In this document: piece after piece, positions 1 through 10,675 of the stretch
Numbering within the stretch: the stretch's first letter is position 1
Layout: each line of letters begins with the position of its first letter
Source of the DNA: an uncultured Prevotellaceae bacterium
GTDB taxonomy: Bacteria; Bacteroidota; Bacteroidia; Bacteroidales; Bacteroidaceae
Direction: 5' to 3'
Length of the DNA stretch: 64,000 nucleotides
NCBI GenBank assembly: GCA_900318995.1
Contig: ONMR01000008.1
Location: 75,393 to 139,392, forward strand
Translations under genes and position numbers: made by a program
The notes under the pieces: generated by a model
What the model was told of the DNA's origin: nothing
Database searches by the model: none
What the model saw: the letters and a program-made list of their open reading frames with translations, nothing else

Positions 1-510
1 TATCTGCATCAGGGCACCTACACCAAGCTGGCCTGAACGCATCACTGACAGGATATTACCCTGAAGTGACTGCTGTATCTGGCCGTCAATCAGGATATCG
101 TTGCTCAGGTTGGATACCTCAGACTCGGCAACGGTTGATGCCGTTGTGCTGGCCTCATATATCTCTGAGAACGCATCACTGTACATTTTAACACTGATAT
201 CCTCAACACGGCCCTTCAGAGCGCATACTATTGTATTACACCCTTCCAGAGAAAATGTGAGAGATGACACATATTTCGGAACCTTGATTGAGAAAGAACC
301 GTCAGCCTTGGTCATAGCCGAATGGCGGGCGATATTATACGCCTGAACCTTGACACCAGCCATTGGCAACCCTGATGAAGCTTCTGTTACCACACCGGTT
401 ACCTCAACCATGTCAGTATCGGTAGACTGTGCCGATACGGGGGCTGAAAGCAGGAACATCAGACAAGCCAGCCCCAAAGGTAATAACCTCTTTTTGAGAA
501 ATATAATCAT
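1..510 (-). CDS. SusC/RagA-type TonB-dependent outer membrane receptor, N-terminal part (cut by window edge)
   Basis: The first 170 codons are visible; the rest lies beyond the left edge. The product starts with a signal peptide (MIIFLKKRLLPLGLACLMF, ending near SAPVSAQ), then a carboxypeptidase-regulatory-like beta-sandwich at about residues 35-110 (GVVTEASSGLPMAGVKVQA). The start of what should be the plug follows. This order is that of SusC/RagA receptors, which import glycans or peptides across the outer membrane with TonB energy. The ATG lies 15 bp after the stop of the fasciclin lipoprotein gene, so it is probably the last visible gene of the same operon. It would be a second SusC beside the complete one upstream. 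A non-SusC TonB receptor cannot be excluded from the N-terminus alone. Confidence 0.75.
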   Translation of the reverse strand, partial: MIIFLKKRLLPLGLACLMFLLSAPVSAQSTDTDMVEVTGVVTEASSGLPMAGVKVQAYNIARHSAMTKADGSFSIKVPKYVSSLTFSLEGCNTIVCALKGRVEDISVKMYSDAFSEIYEASTTASTVAESEVSNLSNDILIDGQIQQSLQGNILSVMRSGQLGVGALMQI

Positions 511-525
511 ATCTAATCAGTTTTA

Positions 526-2247
526 TTATTCTACAACCGGTTCCAAAATAATTCCGTCAAGCCACAACTCGCTTGTGTAAATATCAACATTGTTGGTGTT
601 GACTCTACTGGAAAGAGTTACGGAGAGCGGAGCTGTATTCATATCATAGGCACAGTAAGGAAGGTCAACTACACCAATTTCCAAAGTATCAACCTTGCTT
701 GGATCATTGACTATATAATATTCCATAACCTGTGATACAGAATCCCTGCCACCACCATAGTCAAAGTAGTCCCATTCAATCCATGTTGAGTCAAGAATTG
801 ATTCACCGTTGAACTGAACGCTGGGGTGCAGACGTATAGGCTTGTTGTCCTCATCCTGATTCGGAAGTATTACAGCCTGTATCTTATACTTTCCCTTAAG
901 GTTGCCCTGGATATTGAACCTTGCGTTCCAGGAGAGTTCGCCCGTTGAGTAAGAGATTCTCATTATCCTAACCGGACTCTTAAGTTCAACACCACCTATA
1001 CTGTTTACAGTACGCTCATAGACGCTGAACAAAGAGTTCAGGTTACGGTAGTTCTCTGCCTCCAGTTTGATATTGCGCAGGAAAGTAAGAGTATCCTCAA
1101 ACGGCCAATTGTCCGTAATGTATATCTTACCGTTACTGCACTCAATCGAATCCTTGCACTGGCCTTTTCCGAATATTCCGGTAACAGGATCAAACGGATG
1201 GCTGAAGATGTGATAAGGTTTCTGGTCCCTGCGGTTCTCGCCTGAATTGTAACGGGTTGAATAAACGGAATCAGGAAGATAGCGCTGTGCCTTTCTGTTC
1301 ATGTTGAAAGTAAGGTCTGTAAGCATGGCGTTTCCTGCATAGAATTTCTGCAGGGAGTCATTATTCAGGCTTAACTCATTATAAACATAATATTGCTTGA
1401 TTCTGTCAAACTGTGTCTGCCAAAGTTCAGGGCTGGGGAGAAGGAATGCATATGTACTGTCTTCCGAGTTGATATTGCCGAATCTCTTCAACAGCACACT
1501 GGATTCAATCATTACGGCATCAATCCAAATCTTCTCACCGTTTTCATCAATACCTGAAGCCACACTGCGGCTCTCATCAACCTCCTCAAGAGTATAGCTT
1601 GCATACCAGTCTCCCAAGATAGTCTTGTACTCTGGAGAGGTAGTGATATACTCGTAGATATTGGGAAGGTACTTGATATTGCCGTCAAGGCAATGCAGAA
1701 TACCGTTCAGGCAACGGATGTTCTTGTCAGTTCCGTGATATGCCTGACCAGCTATTGATGTCGGGGTTGATACAACCGGCTTTCCGTTCATCATGAAGAC
1801 CTTTGTAGTATCCAAACCGCCGATAGTGTGTTTGAAACGGGCGATATGGGTCTTGATGAACTGTTCACCTACCTCAAAGTTAAGGGCATCGTCCTTATTG
1901 GGATCTGTATATTTTGCCCAAACGGAATCCGGGATGGATGCATCTGACGGTGCCCATACTGTCAGGAACTGATCCTGATTCAGAAGTGACAGAAAACTCT
2001 GATAGCTGCCATCACTGTTCTCATAACGCTTTCCGTACTTGTCGCACATATCTGTAGTGGCAAGAGTCTTATAGAAGTTCTTATACCCTTCTATACCCTT
2101 AAGCGTCACATCTATCTTTTCAACCGGATAGTTGCTGTCATTCTTATAGCTGTAATGGTCATTCCATGTATCATTACATGAAGCTAAAACCATCAGGGAT
2201 GCTGTCAAAAGAACGGCTTTTGCTGAAAATCCTGAAATATTTTTCAT
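526..2247 (-). CDS. Fasciclin (FAS1)-domain surface lipoprotein, 573 aa
   Basis: A lipoprotein signal ends in LMVLASC, with Cys24 as the lipid anchor. A FAS1-like domain follows at about residues 45-215: a conserved LTVWAPSDASI block, a FIKTHIARF block and a closing LNGILHCLDG block. The remaining ~350 residues are not recognised and may form a beta-rich binding region. It lies 42 bp after susD and before a second susC, so it is probably an accessory surface glycan- or protein-binding lipoprotein of the uptake system, comparable in position to SusE/SusF. FAS1 domains in Bacteroidetes SusCD loci are known; their ligand is not. No catalytic motif is visible. Confidence 0.7.
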   Translation of the reverse strand: MKNISGFSAKAVLLTASLMVLASCNDTWNDHYSYKNDSNYPVEKIDVTLKGIEGYKNFYKTLATTDMCDKYGKRYENSDGSYQSFLSLLNQDQFLTVWAPSDASIPDSVWAKYTDPNKDDALNFEVGEQFIKTHIARFKHTIGGLDTTKVFMMNGKPVVSTPTSIAGQAYHGTDKNIRCLNGILHCLDGNIKYLPNIYEYITTSPEYKTILGDWYASYTLEEVDESRSVASGIDENGEKIWIDAVMIESSVLLKRFGNINSEDSTYAFLLPSPELWQTQFDRIKQYYVYNELSLNNDSLQKFYAGNAMLTDLTFNMNRKAQRYLPDSVYSTRYNSGENRRDQKPYHIFSHPFDPVTGIFGKGQCKDSIECSNGKIYITDNWPFEDTLTFLRNIKLEAENYRNLNSLFSVYERTVNSIGGVELKSPVRIMRISYSTGELSWNARFNIQGNLKGKYKIQAVILPNQDEDNKPIRLHPSVQFNGESILDSTWIEWDYFDYGGGRDSVSQVMEYYIVNDPSKVDTLEIGVVDLPYCAYDMNTAPLSVTLSSRVNTNNVDIYTSELWLDGIILEPVVE

Positions 2248-2289
2248 ATCATTACATTTTTTGTTTTATAAACAGAGATTGGCATGCAA

Positions 2290-4044
2290 TCAATGTGTTG
2301 CCAGCTTTACGTCCTCGTCATCCTTATAGACAGGATTCTGGCGAAGAACACCCTGACTGTTTTTCACTTCGTCCTTTGCCATCGGGAAATACATGGCATA
2401 AGGATCCTTGAGCCTGATCTTGACAGCACTGTAGACAGATGCTGAGAACTTATCAGAAAGGAATCTCAACATTCGGTTCTGGTTGCCGTCGCGGCGTGAT
2501 ATCCTGACAAGGTCAAACCAGCGCTTACCCTCAAACATAAGTTCGCGTCTGCGCTCCTGGAAAAGCAGATTCTCCATCATCGAAACTGAAGGATAATCCT
2601 CTTTTGAAAGAGTTTTGGGGTTGAACGGTTTGCTTACGCCTTCCTCAGCAATGTAACCTATGGCACGCTTGTTTACTGCGTCTATCAGGTCAAATGCCTT
2701 ATTAAGATAGCCAGATACCTCGAAAGCCATTGCAAGGCTGTCTGCACCCGAAGGATGGATGCTCTTGGCTTTCATGATATTGGCCTCGGCCTCAAAGAGC
2801 AGGACCTCACTATAACGGTAGATAATCCAGTTGGGCTGACTGCTTGAGTTTCTCATTGTAGATTCGCTCAAATCAACACCCGAAGATGTACCTGTAATGG
2901 AAACACTTGAATAAGCATACTTGCAGATACCATATGAGGTACCGCGCTCAACTACGCTCTGGTGATAACGGGTATCATGCATCTGTACGAATACGCTGTT
3001 ATCCTCACCGCGGACAGAGCCGATCTTGTCCAAAGCCTTGACATTACCGGTACTCTGGTTTTCGGCATTTGACGAGCTCTGATAGTAGCTGCTTACAAGA
3101 CCGTTTGAAACCTTGTCATCATAGGGAAGTTCAAACAATGACTCGAAAGAGTTTCCTGTTCCGAAAATCTCATTGTATGAATTACCCAGAATTTCATTGT
3201 TGGGGATGTTTGAAATAAGAGGATAACCGTTGTATTCCTTTATGGTGTTATCCTTACCCTTCTTGATCTTAAGGTCTTCAAACTCTTTCTTTTTCTGGGT
3301 TGTTATCTCCTGACAAACGCTGATGCACTTGTCATAGTCACCCTCCTGTCCGCGCCACAGATACATATCGGCAAGCATTGCGCAGATTGCAGACTGTGTT
3401 ATACGGGCTGTATTCTCAAGGTCTGAAGGATACTTTTTCATAGCATCATCCTTAACACTCTCCAGGTCGGCTATGATCTGGGTAAGAATGGTATCGAAAT
3501 CGCTCTGAGGAACATAGAATTTCTTGTAACCACCCTCGTCGTCGATAGACGGCTCAGTAACATAGGGAACATCATGGAAAGCACGGATAAGATACCAGTA
3601 GCAGAGGCAGCGGAGCGCAACGGCTTCGGCCTCATTGGCCTTCAGTTCTATCCAAAGGTAGTTAGGATCCTTATCTGCTACGATGGGAGCAAAATGCAAT
3701 ACCGTATTGGCACGGTTAATCACATCATAAAACTTATTGTATTTACAATAATCGTTGGTGATAAGCAGGTTCTCACGGCATATCTGCTGGATAGCCTCGG
3801 GAGAACTGTTGCTCTCTGTCATATTATCGGAACGCATCTCACCCCAAATGACCATCCTGAGCAGGCAGTCTGATGTTTCCAGAGCGCTGTATGCACCCAG
3901 CAAAACACTCTCTACGTCAGATTTGTCAGTCCAGAAGTTTTCCAGAACTATATCATTAAGGGGCTCCAGTTCAAGGAAATCATTGCACGAAGTGGATGAA
4001 AGACCCACCAGTGCGGCTAATAATAACGATTTAATATTTTTCAT
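2290..4044 (-). CDS. SusD/RagB family nutrient-binding outer membrane lipoprotein
   Basis: The 584-residue product has a lipoprotein signal ending LSSTSC (Cys20), followed by the typical NDFLELEPLNDIV segment of SusD/RagB proteins. The helical SusD fold spans the rest, including the family-typical C-terminal stretch LLFQERRRELMFEGKRWFDL. SusD proteins cap the SusC barrel at the cell surface and deliver the glycan. It sits 18 bp after the susC stop, as expected for a SusCD pair. Length is within the usual range of about 500-600 residues. The substrate cannot be read from the sequence. Confidence 0.93.
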   Translation of the reverse strand: MKNIKSLLLAALVGLSSTSCNDFLELEPLNDIVLENFWTDKSDVESVLLGAYSALETSDCLLRMVIWGEMRSDNMTESNSSPEAIQQICRENLLITNDYCKYNKFYDVINRANTVLHFAPIVADKDPNYLWIELKANEAEAVALRCLCYWYLIRAFHDVPYVTEPSIDDEGGYKKFYVPQSDFDTILTQIIADLESVKDDAMKKYPSDLENTARITQSAICAMLADMYLWRGQEGDYDKCISVCQEITTQKKKEFEDLKIKKGKDNTIKEYNGYPLISNIPNNEILGNSYNEIFGTGNSFESLFELPYDDKVSNGLVSSYYQSSSNAENQSTGNVKALDKIGSVRGEDNSVFVQMHDTRYHQSVVERGTSYGICKYAYSSVSITGTSSGVDLSESTMRNSSSQPNWIIYRYSEVLLFEAEANIMKAKSIHPSGADSLAMAFEVSGYLNKAFDLIDAVNKRAIGYIAEEGVSKPFNPKTLSKEDYPSVSMMENLLFQERRRELMFEGKRWFDLVRISRRDGNQNRMLRFLSDKFSASVYSAVKIRLKDPYAMYFPMAKDEVKNSQGVLRQNPVYKDDEDVKLATH

Positions 4045-4062
4045 CTTAGCATCCTTTTAAAG

Positions 4063-7000
4063 TTAGAACTGTACGTTTACGCCAAAAGTAACCCTTCTGG
4101 AACGCGGAGTACGACTGTTATCCGTTGCCACCTGACCACGTCCGGCACTGACCTCAGGATCCAGACCGGTATACTTGGTCCATGTTACCAGGTTATTCAG
4201 GTTGAAGTTAAAGCTCATGCTGCTCAAGTGAATCTTCTTTACGAACTTGGGATCAAGAGAATAACTGAATGAAGTCGAGTTCCAACGCAGGAATGAACCA
4301 CTCTCTACGAAACGGTCTGAACCCAGGTCGTTGTAACCCCAATCATAAAGTGCACGGGGAACATCGGTTACATCACCTTCAACACGCCAGCGCCAGTTGA
4401 TGGCTGCCATCACGTTACGCAGGGTACGGGGTGCTTCGGCCTCCAGACGGGAAGCGTTCACGATCTTGTTACCCCAACGGAAGTTGAAACTGTTGTTCCA
4501 AGACAGACGGCCCCATGACATACGCAGGCTGAAACCACCGTTGATCTTGGGGAGTGAGCTACCCAGATATACTATATCAAGCTCATCGATATTACCATCA
4601 TGGTTGATATCCTCATAGGCAACATCACCACCGACGAAATAATACGGATTGCCGCTCAGCTTACCATAACCGTAGGCCATCTTCTTAGGCATACCCTTTG
4701 AGTTGGTTATGATATTGCCCTCAGCATCCTTTACTACAGGAGCATTGGGACCGCTTACGCCGGGAACCTCAACCTCACTGTAATCACTGTACTGGTAAAC
4801 ACCCTTGAACTTGAATCCGTACATTGAACCGTATGAATTCTTAAGGGCCACATATGACAGGTATGAGCTTGAACCGTGACTGGAGTAGTCATACTCTTTC
4901 TGCCAGCTCTTAAGGATTACATCATTCATCTCAAGCACCTGGTTGGTGTTATCACTGAAGTTGATGTTACCACCTACACTGAAGTCCTTACCCATCAACC
5001 TGGTTGAATAGATACGTCCGGCATTCAGAGAGAGATCCCAACCCTCGTTCATCATCTTACCGTCGTTAACAGCAGCAAGGCTTGTGAAACCTGATGATGA
5101 AGGAATAGGATATCCGCTGTTGATCAGCTTGTCCGAAACCTTGTGATAGAAGTTGATGTTTGCACTCAGCTTATCATCAAACATACCCAGGCTAAGACCG
5201 AAGTTCCACTGTGTCTGCTCCTCCCACTGGAAATCGCTAAGACGGATATTGGCGGGATAGATGACTGTGGTTCCCATATAACCGTTGGTTGATGAAGAGT
5301 AACGGCTGCGGAACATATCGTCTCCACCGGGAGCATTACCCTGGAAACCCCAGCTTACGTTGAAACCGGCCATTGTCAGCAAGCCGCTCTCACGGATACG
5401 GTCAAACCATTTTTCATCGGAGATGTTCCAGCGTGCCGAAGCGGCAGGGAATGTACCCCACTTCTTGGCGTTACCGGTTCTGGTTGTACCGTTAGAGGTA
5501 AGGGTGAAGGTGAATGAATACTTACTCTTATATGAGTAGTGCATCTGACCGGAGGCGTCGATACCGCGGCTGCGGCTGGCACTGGTGCTCATGCTGGTGA
5601 TACGTCCATCCAGACCAGGTGACTTGAAGGGACCTGAAGGAAGGCCGCTCATACCCATATTCTGACCCTTACCGTTACTGTTTCTTACGGTTGCCCTGGC
5701 CATTACCATAATAGAATGGTTACGGTTCTTCAGATGGGGCTGGAGAGTAAGTGAGTGTGAAGTATTGATTGATGAGTTCTTGTTTGAACTTACAGTAGCC
5801 TGGTTGGCGCCACTGTCCTTCCAACCTGTTCTGGAAAGAGCCTGAGGAGTATAACCCTCACTACTGCTGTTGGAAACGCCAAAGTTAACTGAAGCATTGT
5901 AGGTAAGACGTGTCTTATCTGCCTCAAGACCCAACAGATTATATGTCAGACTGAAATCAGGGTTGACATTCAGGCTGATACTGTAGTTCTCCCTGAGTTC
6001 GGCCTCCTGCAGAGGATTGCTCTGGGTTGGCAGCTCATTTGATGTAGTGCTGGGCATCAGATAGTACTCACCTGTTGACTCACCGGTATACCTGTCCTGA
6101 TAATAGATAGCCAGGTTAGGCATCATCTGAAGAGCTGAATTGACAGCGGTGTTACCGCTCCTGCGGTTATTTGAGTATGACAATGAGAAGTTGGTTGATA
6201 CCCTGATACGCTCTGAAATATAGTAGTCAAAGTTTACGCGGGTTGTGAAACGGTTCATCTTCTGACCTATTACAGAACCTGTCTCATCGTCGAAGCCGGC
6301 CGATATACGGAAGCTTGCCTTGTCGCCACCACCGGATACTGATACGTTGTGTGACTGAGAAACACCTACCTTCTTTACTGCAGATACCCAGTCTGTATTG
6401 TCATTCCACATCTGTGCATCCGGGAAATCGTCCATTACGTAGTTGATCTCAGGAATATTCTGGGCACTGCCTCTGTCATCATCAAGATGCGGATTGAAGA
6501 GTGCCTCCTTTACGAACATGGTGTACTGGTCACCGGTCAGATACTTGTATCCTTCGGGCTGGAAGTTCAGGTTAAGTCTGTATGAGTAGTTGACACGGGT
6601 CTTACCACGCTGACCGCGCTTGGTCTTGATCTCCATAACGCCGTTGGCACCACGGATACCCCAAAGGGCTGTTGCTGCAGCATCCTTAAGGAATGATATT
6701 GTGGCGATATCCGAAGGGTTGATACTCAGCAGCTCAGCCAGACGGTCCTGATCGGCCTGCTCCTGCATACTCTGATTCAGGTACTGGTCCAATCCGTCAG
6801 CAAACTGGTTGGCGGTATTCTGGTCAATTGTCAGGATCTGACCGTCAATTACGATAAGCGGGTTACCATCACCTGTAAGTGTTGACTGACCACGCAGACG
6901 CATAGTTGAACGTGCGCCAAGGTCACCTGAGTCAAATACGATATCAAGGCTGGCTACCTGTCCGGCCAGGGCCTCATCGACTGTGGTAATACCCAGAGCC

Positions 7001-7440
7001 TCAAAGTCCTCCATGTTGATAGTCTGGATTACACGTGAATCCTCTTTTACAGGAATCTTAAGACCATCAGCCTCTGTCAAACGCTCTGCTACGATATCTA
7101 CTGGAGGAAGGTCACCCTGCTCCTTCATCGTGATCTCAAAATAGAGCTTGTCAATAGGAATGACTACAGGGTCATAACCCACATAGGATATAGACAACTT
7201 ATCCTTGGGATTCACCAGACGGAAAGAGAAGTTACCCTCCATATCGGTAATGGCATGTGCCACGATACGGTCAGCTTCATCTCTCTCAGTTACGTTAACC
7301 ATCATCATCGGGCCTTCAGCATCAGCAATGACACCACTGATGACGTCGCCGGCCTTCTGTGCCTTAAGCAAACCGGGCAGAAAGACCAAATTCATGGCCA
7401 GAGCCCATTTCAATAATCCGTTATAATATTTCATTGTCAT
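4063..7440 (-). CDS. SusC/RagA family TonB-linked outer membrane receptor
   Basis: This 1125-residue receptor has a signal peptide (to about residue 28), a carboxypeptidase-regulatory-like domain (about 32-110), a TonB plug (about 130-275, with VDEALAGQVASLDI, the MRLRG motif and a PLIVIDG motif) and a beta-barrel ending in the terminal aromatic of RRVTFGVNVQF. It imports oligosaccharides with the following SusD. The plug has an extended insertion around TANQFADGLDQYLNQSMQEQ before the conserved ISFLKDAAATALWGIRGANG block, seen in a subset of SusC proteins. A second in-frame ATG two codons later is an alternative start. It is flanked on both sides by fasciclin lipoprotein genes. Confidence 0.95.
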   Translation of the reverse strand: MTMKYYNGLLKWALAMNLVFLPGLLKAQKAGDVISGVIADAEGPMMMVNVTERDEADRIVAHAITDMEGNFSFRLVNPKDKLSISYVGYDPVVIPIDKLYFEITMKEQGDLPPVDIVAERLTEADGLKIPVKEDSRVIQTINMEDFEALGITTVDEALAGQVASLDIVFDSGDLGARSTMRLRGQSTLTGDGNPLIVIDGQILTIDQNTANQFADGLDQYLNQSMQEQADQDRLAELLSINPSDIATISFLKDAAATALWGIRGANGVMEIKTKRGQRGKTRVNYSYRLNLNFQPEGYKYLTGDQYTMFVKEALFNPHLDDDRGSAQNIPEINYVMDDFPDAQMWNDNTDWVSAVKKVGVSQSHNVSVSGGGDKASFRISAGFDDETGSVIGQKMNRFTTRVNFDYYISERIRVSTNFSLSYSNNRRSGNTAVNSALQMMPNLAIYYQDRYTGESTGEYYLMPSTTSNELPTQSNPLQEAELRENYSISLNVNPDFSLTYNLLGLEADKTRLTYNASVNFGVSNSSSEGYTPQALSRTGWKDSGANQATVSSNKNSSINTSHSLTLQPHLKNRNHSIMVMARATVRNSNGKGQNMGMSGLPSGPFKSPGLDGRITSMSTSASRSRGIDASGQMHYSYKSKYSFTFTLTSNGTTRTGNAKKWGTFPAASARWNISDEKWFDRIRESGLLTMAGFNVSWGFQGNAPGGDDMFRSRYSSSTNGYMGTTVIYPANIRLSDFQWEEQTQWNFGLSLGMFDDKLSANINFYHKVSDKLINSGYPIPSSSGFTSLAAVNDGKMMNEGWDLSLNAGRIYSTRLMGKDFSVGGNINFSDNTNQVLEMNDVILKSWQKEYDYSSHGSSSYLSYVALKNSYGSMYGFKFKGVYQYSDYSEVEVPGVSGPNAPVVKDAEGNIITNSKGMPKKMAYGYGKLSGNPYYFVGGDVAYEDINHDGNIDELDIVYLGSSLPKINGGFSLRMSWGRLSWNNSFNFRWGNKIVNASRLEAEAPRTLRNVMAAINWRWRVEGDVTDVPRALYDWGYNDLGSDRFVESGSFLRWNSTSFSYSLDPKFVKKIHLSSMSFNFNLNNLVTWTKYTGLDPEVSAGRGQVATDNSRTPRSRRVTFGVNVQF

Positions 7441-7452
7441 TATGTTTGCTGA

Positions 7453-10400
7453 TTAGAAATTAAAGTCTCCACTGCACAACGGAGCGTCGATCAGATGAAC
7501 AACAGCATTGGATGCTGCCTCAATGAAGAAGTCGGTAGCATATGTATCATCTTTCAATTCGTGACTTGAATCGAGCGGTCTGATTTCATACTCACGGCAC
7601 ATTATGTTGTAATAGGGTTTACCTGAAGGAGTAGGAGTATCGGTAACAACCCTTCTTACATTACCCTTCTGGTCTGTAAGTTCGATTGTCGATCCACCCT
7701 TTACCCACAGCTTTACAAACTGGCTGCCTTTAAGGTAAGCTGTCTCATACTTGGCCTTCTGAACCGGAACACCGGTCTCTTCATCTACACCGGCACTGAA
7801 GCTTGAGCCTACATATACCGAGTTGTCCTGTATGTGATACTTGACGAAGTTGATCAGCTGGTTTCTCTTCATATCCGAGAATGCCTTTGTAGGTGAATCG
7901 GCTGTCTTCTTTGCTTTAAGAGAAGCCAATATCACTTCCTTGTCTGTAATACCATAATACTCTTCTGAAATCTTCAGGATTGAATCTGCCAGGTCATTGA
8001 ATACGAGACTGTCCTTATTGGGGTTACCTCTGTAAACCCTGTTAAGCTGAGTCTGGTAGTTCTTGAACTTGGTATCGATATCATTGAGTTCCGAAGAGAA
8101 TACAAGTTTCTTGCTGTCAATCAAATCCTGAACCGCATCATTTTTGGGGATGTATACAGTATAATGATATGCACTGAATGTGGATACGGCTCTCTGGGAA
8201 GCAACCTCATGGCGGTTGACCTTGCTTGAGAATATCTGTGCCTCATTCATTACCCTGAAGAATGCCGCAAACTCAGGATATGTGACTGTATCTGATACAA
8301 CATCATATACAGAGAGTCTTGACGGAAGCAGAGGACGGTCGATGATGTAGGTTCTACCATTACCGTCGGATTTTGATGTCTTCTTATTAAGGTCAACGCG
8401 TTCTATGATAGTTACAGGTCTCTGGACCTCATCGGGCTGACCCTCATTTTCAAGCTGCCATCCACCGGCAACCTCCATATCTGTGATGTCGCCGAATGTT
8501 GCGGAATTCTTGAACCTGATGGTTCCGCCTCCCTTGGTCTTGAAATATGAGTATTTCTTTCCGCCGATTGTAACCTGAGGAACCGAATCAGCCTCAACTT
8601 CACCTATTACAATATGGTAGTCCATAAGGTCAAGCAGACGGTTGCGGATATACTTGGTTGCGTTATCTTCGGTCGAAGAACCGTCATTGGCCCTCAAGGT
8701 CTCGCCTGTGGGAGTGAACTGACCTGTCGTATCGTTAAAGTTGTAGACATCGGCCATTACAGTCTCCTTTCCGCCGTATTTGCCATAGCTGAATGCCAAA
8801 GCCTTGATAGAGCCTAAAGGATCTGTTGTCTTGTACTTCTTGAGGTAGAATGATGCAGGATCAATCCACACCAGCTTGCCTTCGAATGTACCTACAGTAT
8901 CAATTACAGGAACAAAGAAACTGTACTCGGCAACCGTTGAATTCAGATATGCCTTGTATGCCAGTTTCACATCCTTTACTGCCCAGTTGATAACCTTGAG
9001 CTTCTCGTTAACAAGTACAGGATATGATACAGACTTGTAAGCGGTAGGAGTATATACCTTATTAGTAAAATATATGGCACCGTTGCAGCACATTGCTACA
9101 TCTGAGATTGTACGCTCTGCCTGGTCGCGTGTAGTCTTGTTGCCGAAGAACGGATCCTGAGCGTCATCAAGTACTGTTCCGAACTTACTGGGGATTGAAG
9201 ATATCAGAGAGTTCTGCATGTTGTTGTTTACCAATTCAACGATAACTCCCAGAGGAATACCCTTCATATCCTTAATAACTTCTTCTGTAGAAAGGTCTGT
9301 ACGGCCTTTCAGTTCCGGATCGCCGTATCTCTCTCTCAACTTTGCTCCTACGCCGTTCAACCACCAGTCCTTGAGAGGTCCGTCGGTAGGAACGAACATG
9401 ACTGCAATATCCTCCTGCAGTGCTATAGCAGCTTCATTGCTGCTGGGAGGCAGAAGACTGTTCCATCCCGGATCAAACTTAAGGAGTTCATTTGTGCCGA
9501 GCAGAGTATTGCCCCAAACGTCTGTCTGGAAAGGAGAAGCATTGCCGCTGCCACCGTTACCCGAAGAAGGATTGGCACGCTGTGACAGATACTTCTTTAC
9601 ATATACGGAGTCATTGCTGGCGTCCATTGCATCCTTTACAGCCTGTGAAATCTTGGAATTGGGATTGGCAATCATTGACCTTATGTTCTGGTCTCTGTTG
9701 GTTCTTTCTCCCCTTACATATGTGGGAGCTGAGAAACGCTCTATGATTGCACTGTATATCTTGGTACTGTCATTGGTCTGAAGCTCTTCGGCCATATTGG
9801 GAAGAAGGTATACAACCTGTGACATGACATGGAGGAATCCGTTGAAGCACTTCTTGTTGGGCTTCTCGATTACCGCACCGTTCACACTTGCACTGGCAGG
9901 ATCGTGAGCAGGCTTTGGATTACCGGGAAGGCTGTATCTTCCCAGACGGAACAGGAAATCATAGTCATCGTTGTCAAAACCGTGCATCTGCATGAACTTG
10001 GGAACGAAGAACACCAGAGGCCTGTTGGTTCCATCCTGCAGGAGTACGATACCCTTGTCTGACTTTTCACGCTGGTAAGCCCAGAAAGAGTTGTCAGGCA
10101 TATCATCAGGCAATACTACCGGAATTGAATCCAGTGTCTGTGAAGCCGATACCCTGCGCATACAGTTACCCAGCAAAGGAGGATTCTGCTCACCACCGGG
10201 GCTGCTTGAAAGCATAGCCACCTGATAGACGTTGTTGAGCATTGAACCGTTCAGAATCATTTTTTTCTGAGCTTCGGTCAAGTCCTCATAGCTGCTGACA
10301 CCCTTGAAGGGGCAGTTCTTGAAGAATTCCTCAAAAGCTTCATCGCTGGCTACAAAAAGAGTCTTACTACCTGTCTTGGCCAGAATCTCCTTTTGACCCA

Positions 10401-10638
10401 GGTCATCGATAAGCCTTACAAAGTACTTGAATGAATAGAACTTACCACTGTTGGTGGTGTCATTCTGATAAAAGCCTTTGTCCAGAGTCTCATAGATACT
10501 GGTTCCGAGCCATTCCGGCATCCTCTTGTCCAAATCAAAGTCCGGCCTACATGATGTAACACCGAATGATGTGGCCAGAAAAGCCAAGATTGCCCCAACT
10601 AACCCGAAACGGTTTTTTAGAGAATTAATCTTTTTCAT
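7453..10638 (-). CDS. Large multi-FAS1-domain surface lipoprotein, 1061 aa
   Basis: A lipobox at FGVTSC (Cys30) predicts an outer-membrane lipoprotein. Three regions resemble fasciclin domains: about 45-285 (KTLFVASDEAFEEFF then FNGFLHVMSQVVYLLPN), about 395-545 (AVMFVPTDGPLKDWW then GAIYFTNKVYTP), and about 770-1040 (YTVYIPKNDAVQDLI, FVKYHIQDNSVYVG and a terminal ending in AVVHLIDAPL). FAS1 domains mediate adhesion or ligand binding; no enzyme motif is seen. It is 12 bp upstream of susC and 37 bp downstream of the GH43 gene, so it belongs to the same transcript. The unusual size and repeated FAS1 folds set it apart from ordinary SusE/F proteins. The ligand is unknown. Confidence 0.72.
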   Translation of the reverse strand: MKKINSLKNRFGLVGAILAFLATSFGVTSCRPDFDLDKRMPEWLGTSIYETLDKGFYQNDTTNSGKFYSFKYFVRLIDDLGQKEILAKTGSKTLFVASDEAFEEFFKNCPFKGVSSYEDLTEAQKKMILNGSMLNNVYQVAMLSSSPGGEQNPPLLGNCMRRVSASQTLDSIPVVLPDDMPDNSFWAYQREKSDKGIVLLQDGTNRPLVFFVPKFMQMHGFDNDDYDFLFRLGRYSLPGNPKPAHDPASASVNGAVIEKPNKKCFNGFLHVMSQVVYLLPNMAEELQTNDSTKIYSAIIERFSAPTYVRGERTNRDQNIRSMIANPNSKISQAVKDAMDASNDSVYVKKYLSQRANPSSGNGGSGNASPFQTDVWGNTLLGTNELLKFDPGWNSLLPPSSNEAAIALQEDIAVMFVPTDGPLKDWWLNGVGAKLRERYGDPELKGRTDLSTEEVIKDMKGIPLGVIVELVNNNMQNSLISSIPSKFGTVLDDAQDPFFGNKTTRDQAERTISDVAMCCNGAIYFTNKVYTPTAYKSVSYPVLVNEKLKVINWAVKDVKLAYKAYLNSTVAEYSFFVPVIDTVGTFEGKLVWIDPASFYLKKYKTTDPLGSIKALAFSYGKYGGKETVMADVYNFNDTTGQFTPTGETLRANDGSSTEDNATKYIRNRLLDLMDYHIVIGEVEADSVPQVTIGGKKYSYFKTKGGGTIRFKNSATFGDITDMEVAGGWQLENEGQPDEVQRPVTIIERVDLNKKTSKSDGNGRTYIIDRPLLPSRLSVYDVVSDTVTYPEFAAFFRVMNEAQIFSSKVNRHEVASQRAVSTFSAYHYTVYIPKNDAVQDLIDSKKLVFSSELNDIDTKFKNYQTQLNRVYRGNPNKDSLVFNDLADSILKISEEYYGITDKEVILASLKAKKTADSPTKAFSDMKRNQLINFVKYHIQDNSVYVGSSFSAGVDEETGVPVQKAKYETAYLKGSQFVKLWVKGGSTIELTDQKGNVRRVVTDTPTPSGKPYYNIMCREYEIRPLDSSHELKDDTYATDFFIEAASNAVVHLIDAPLCSGDFNF

Positions 10639-10675
10639 TATAAAGCTTGTTAATTAATAATCCGTTAATCCTATA

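Noticed and set aside
9218..9781. 187-codon plus-strand frame opposite the large fasciclin lipoprotein gene
   Set aside because: It is antisense to a gene with clear lipoprotein and FAS1 features, shows no domain and has no promoter box. I treat it as a shadow.
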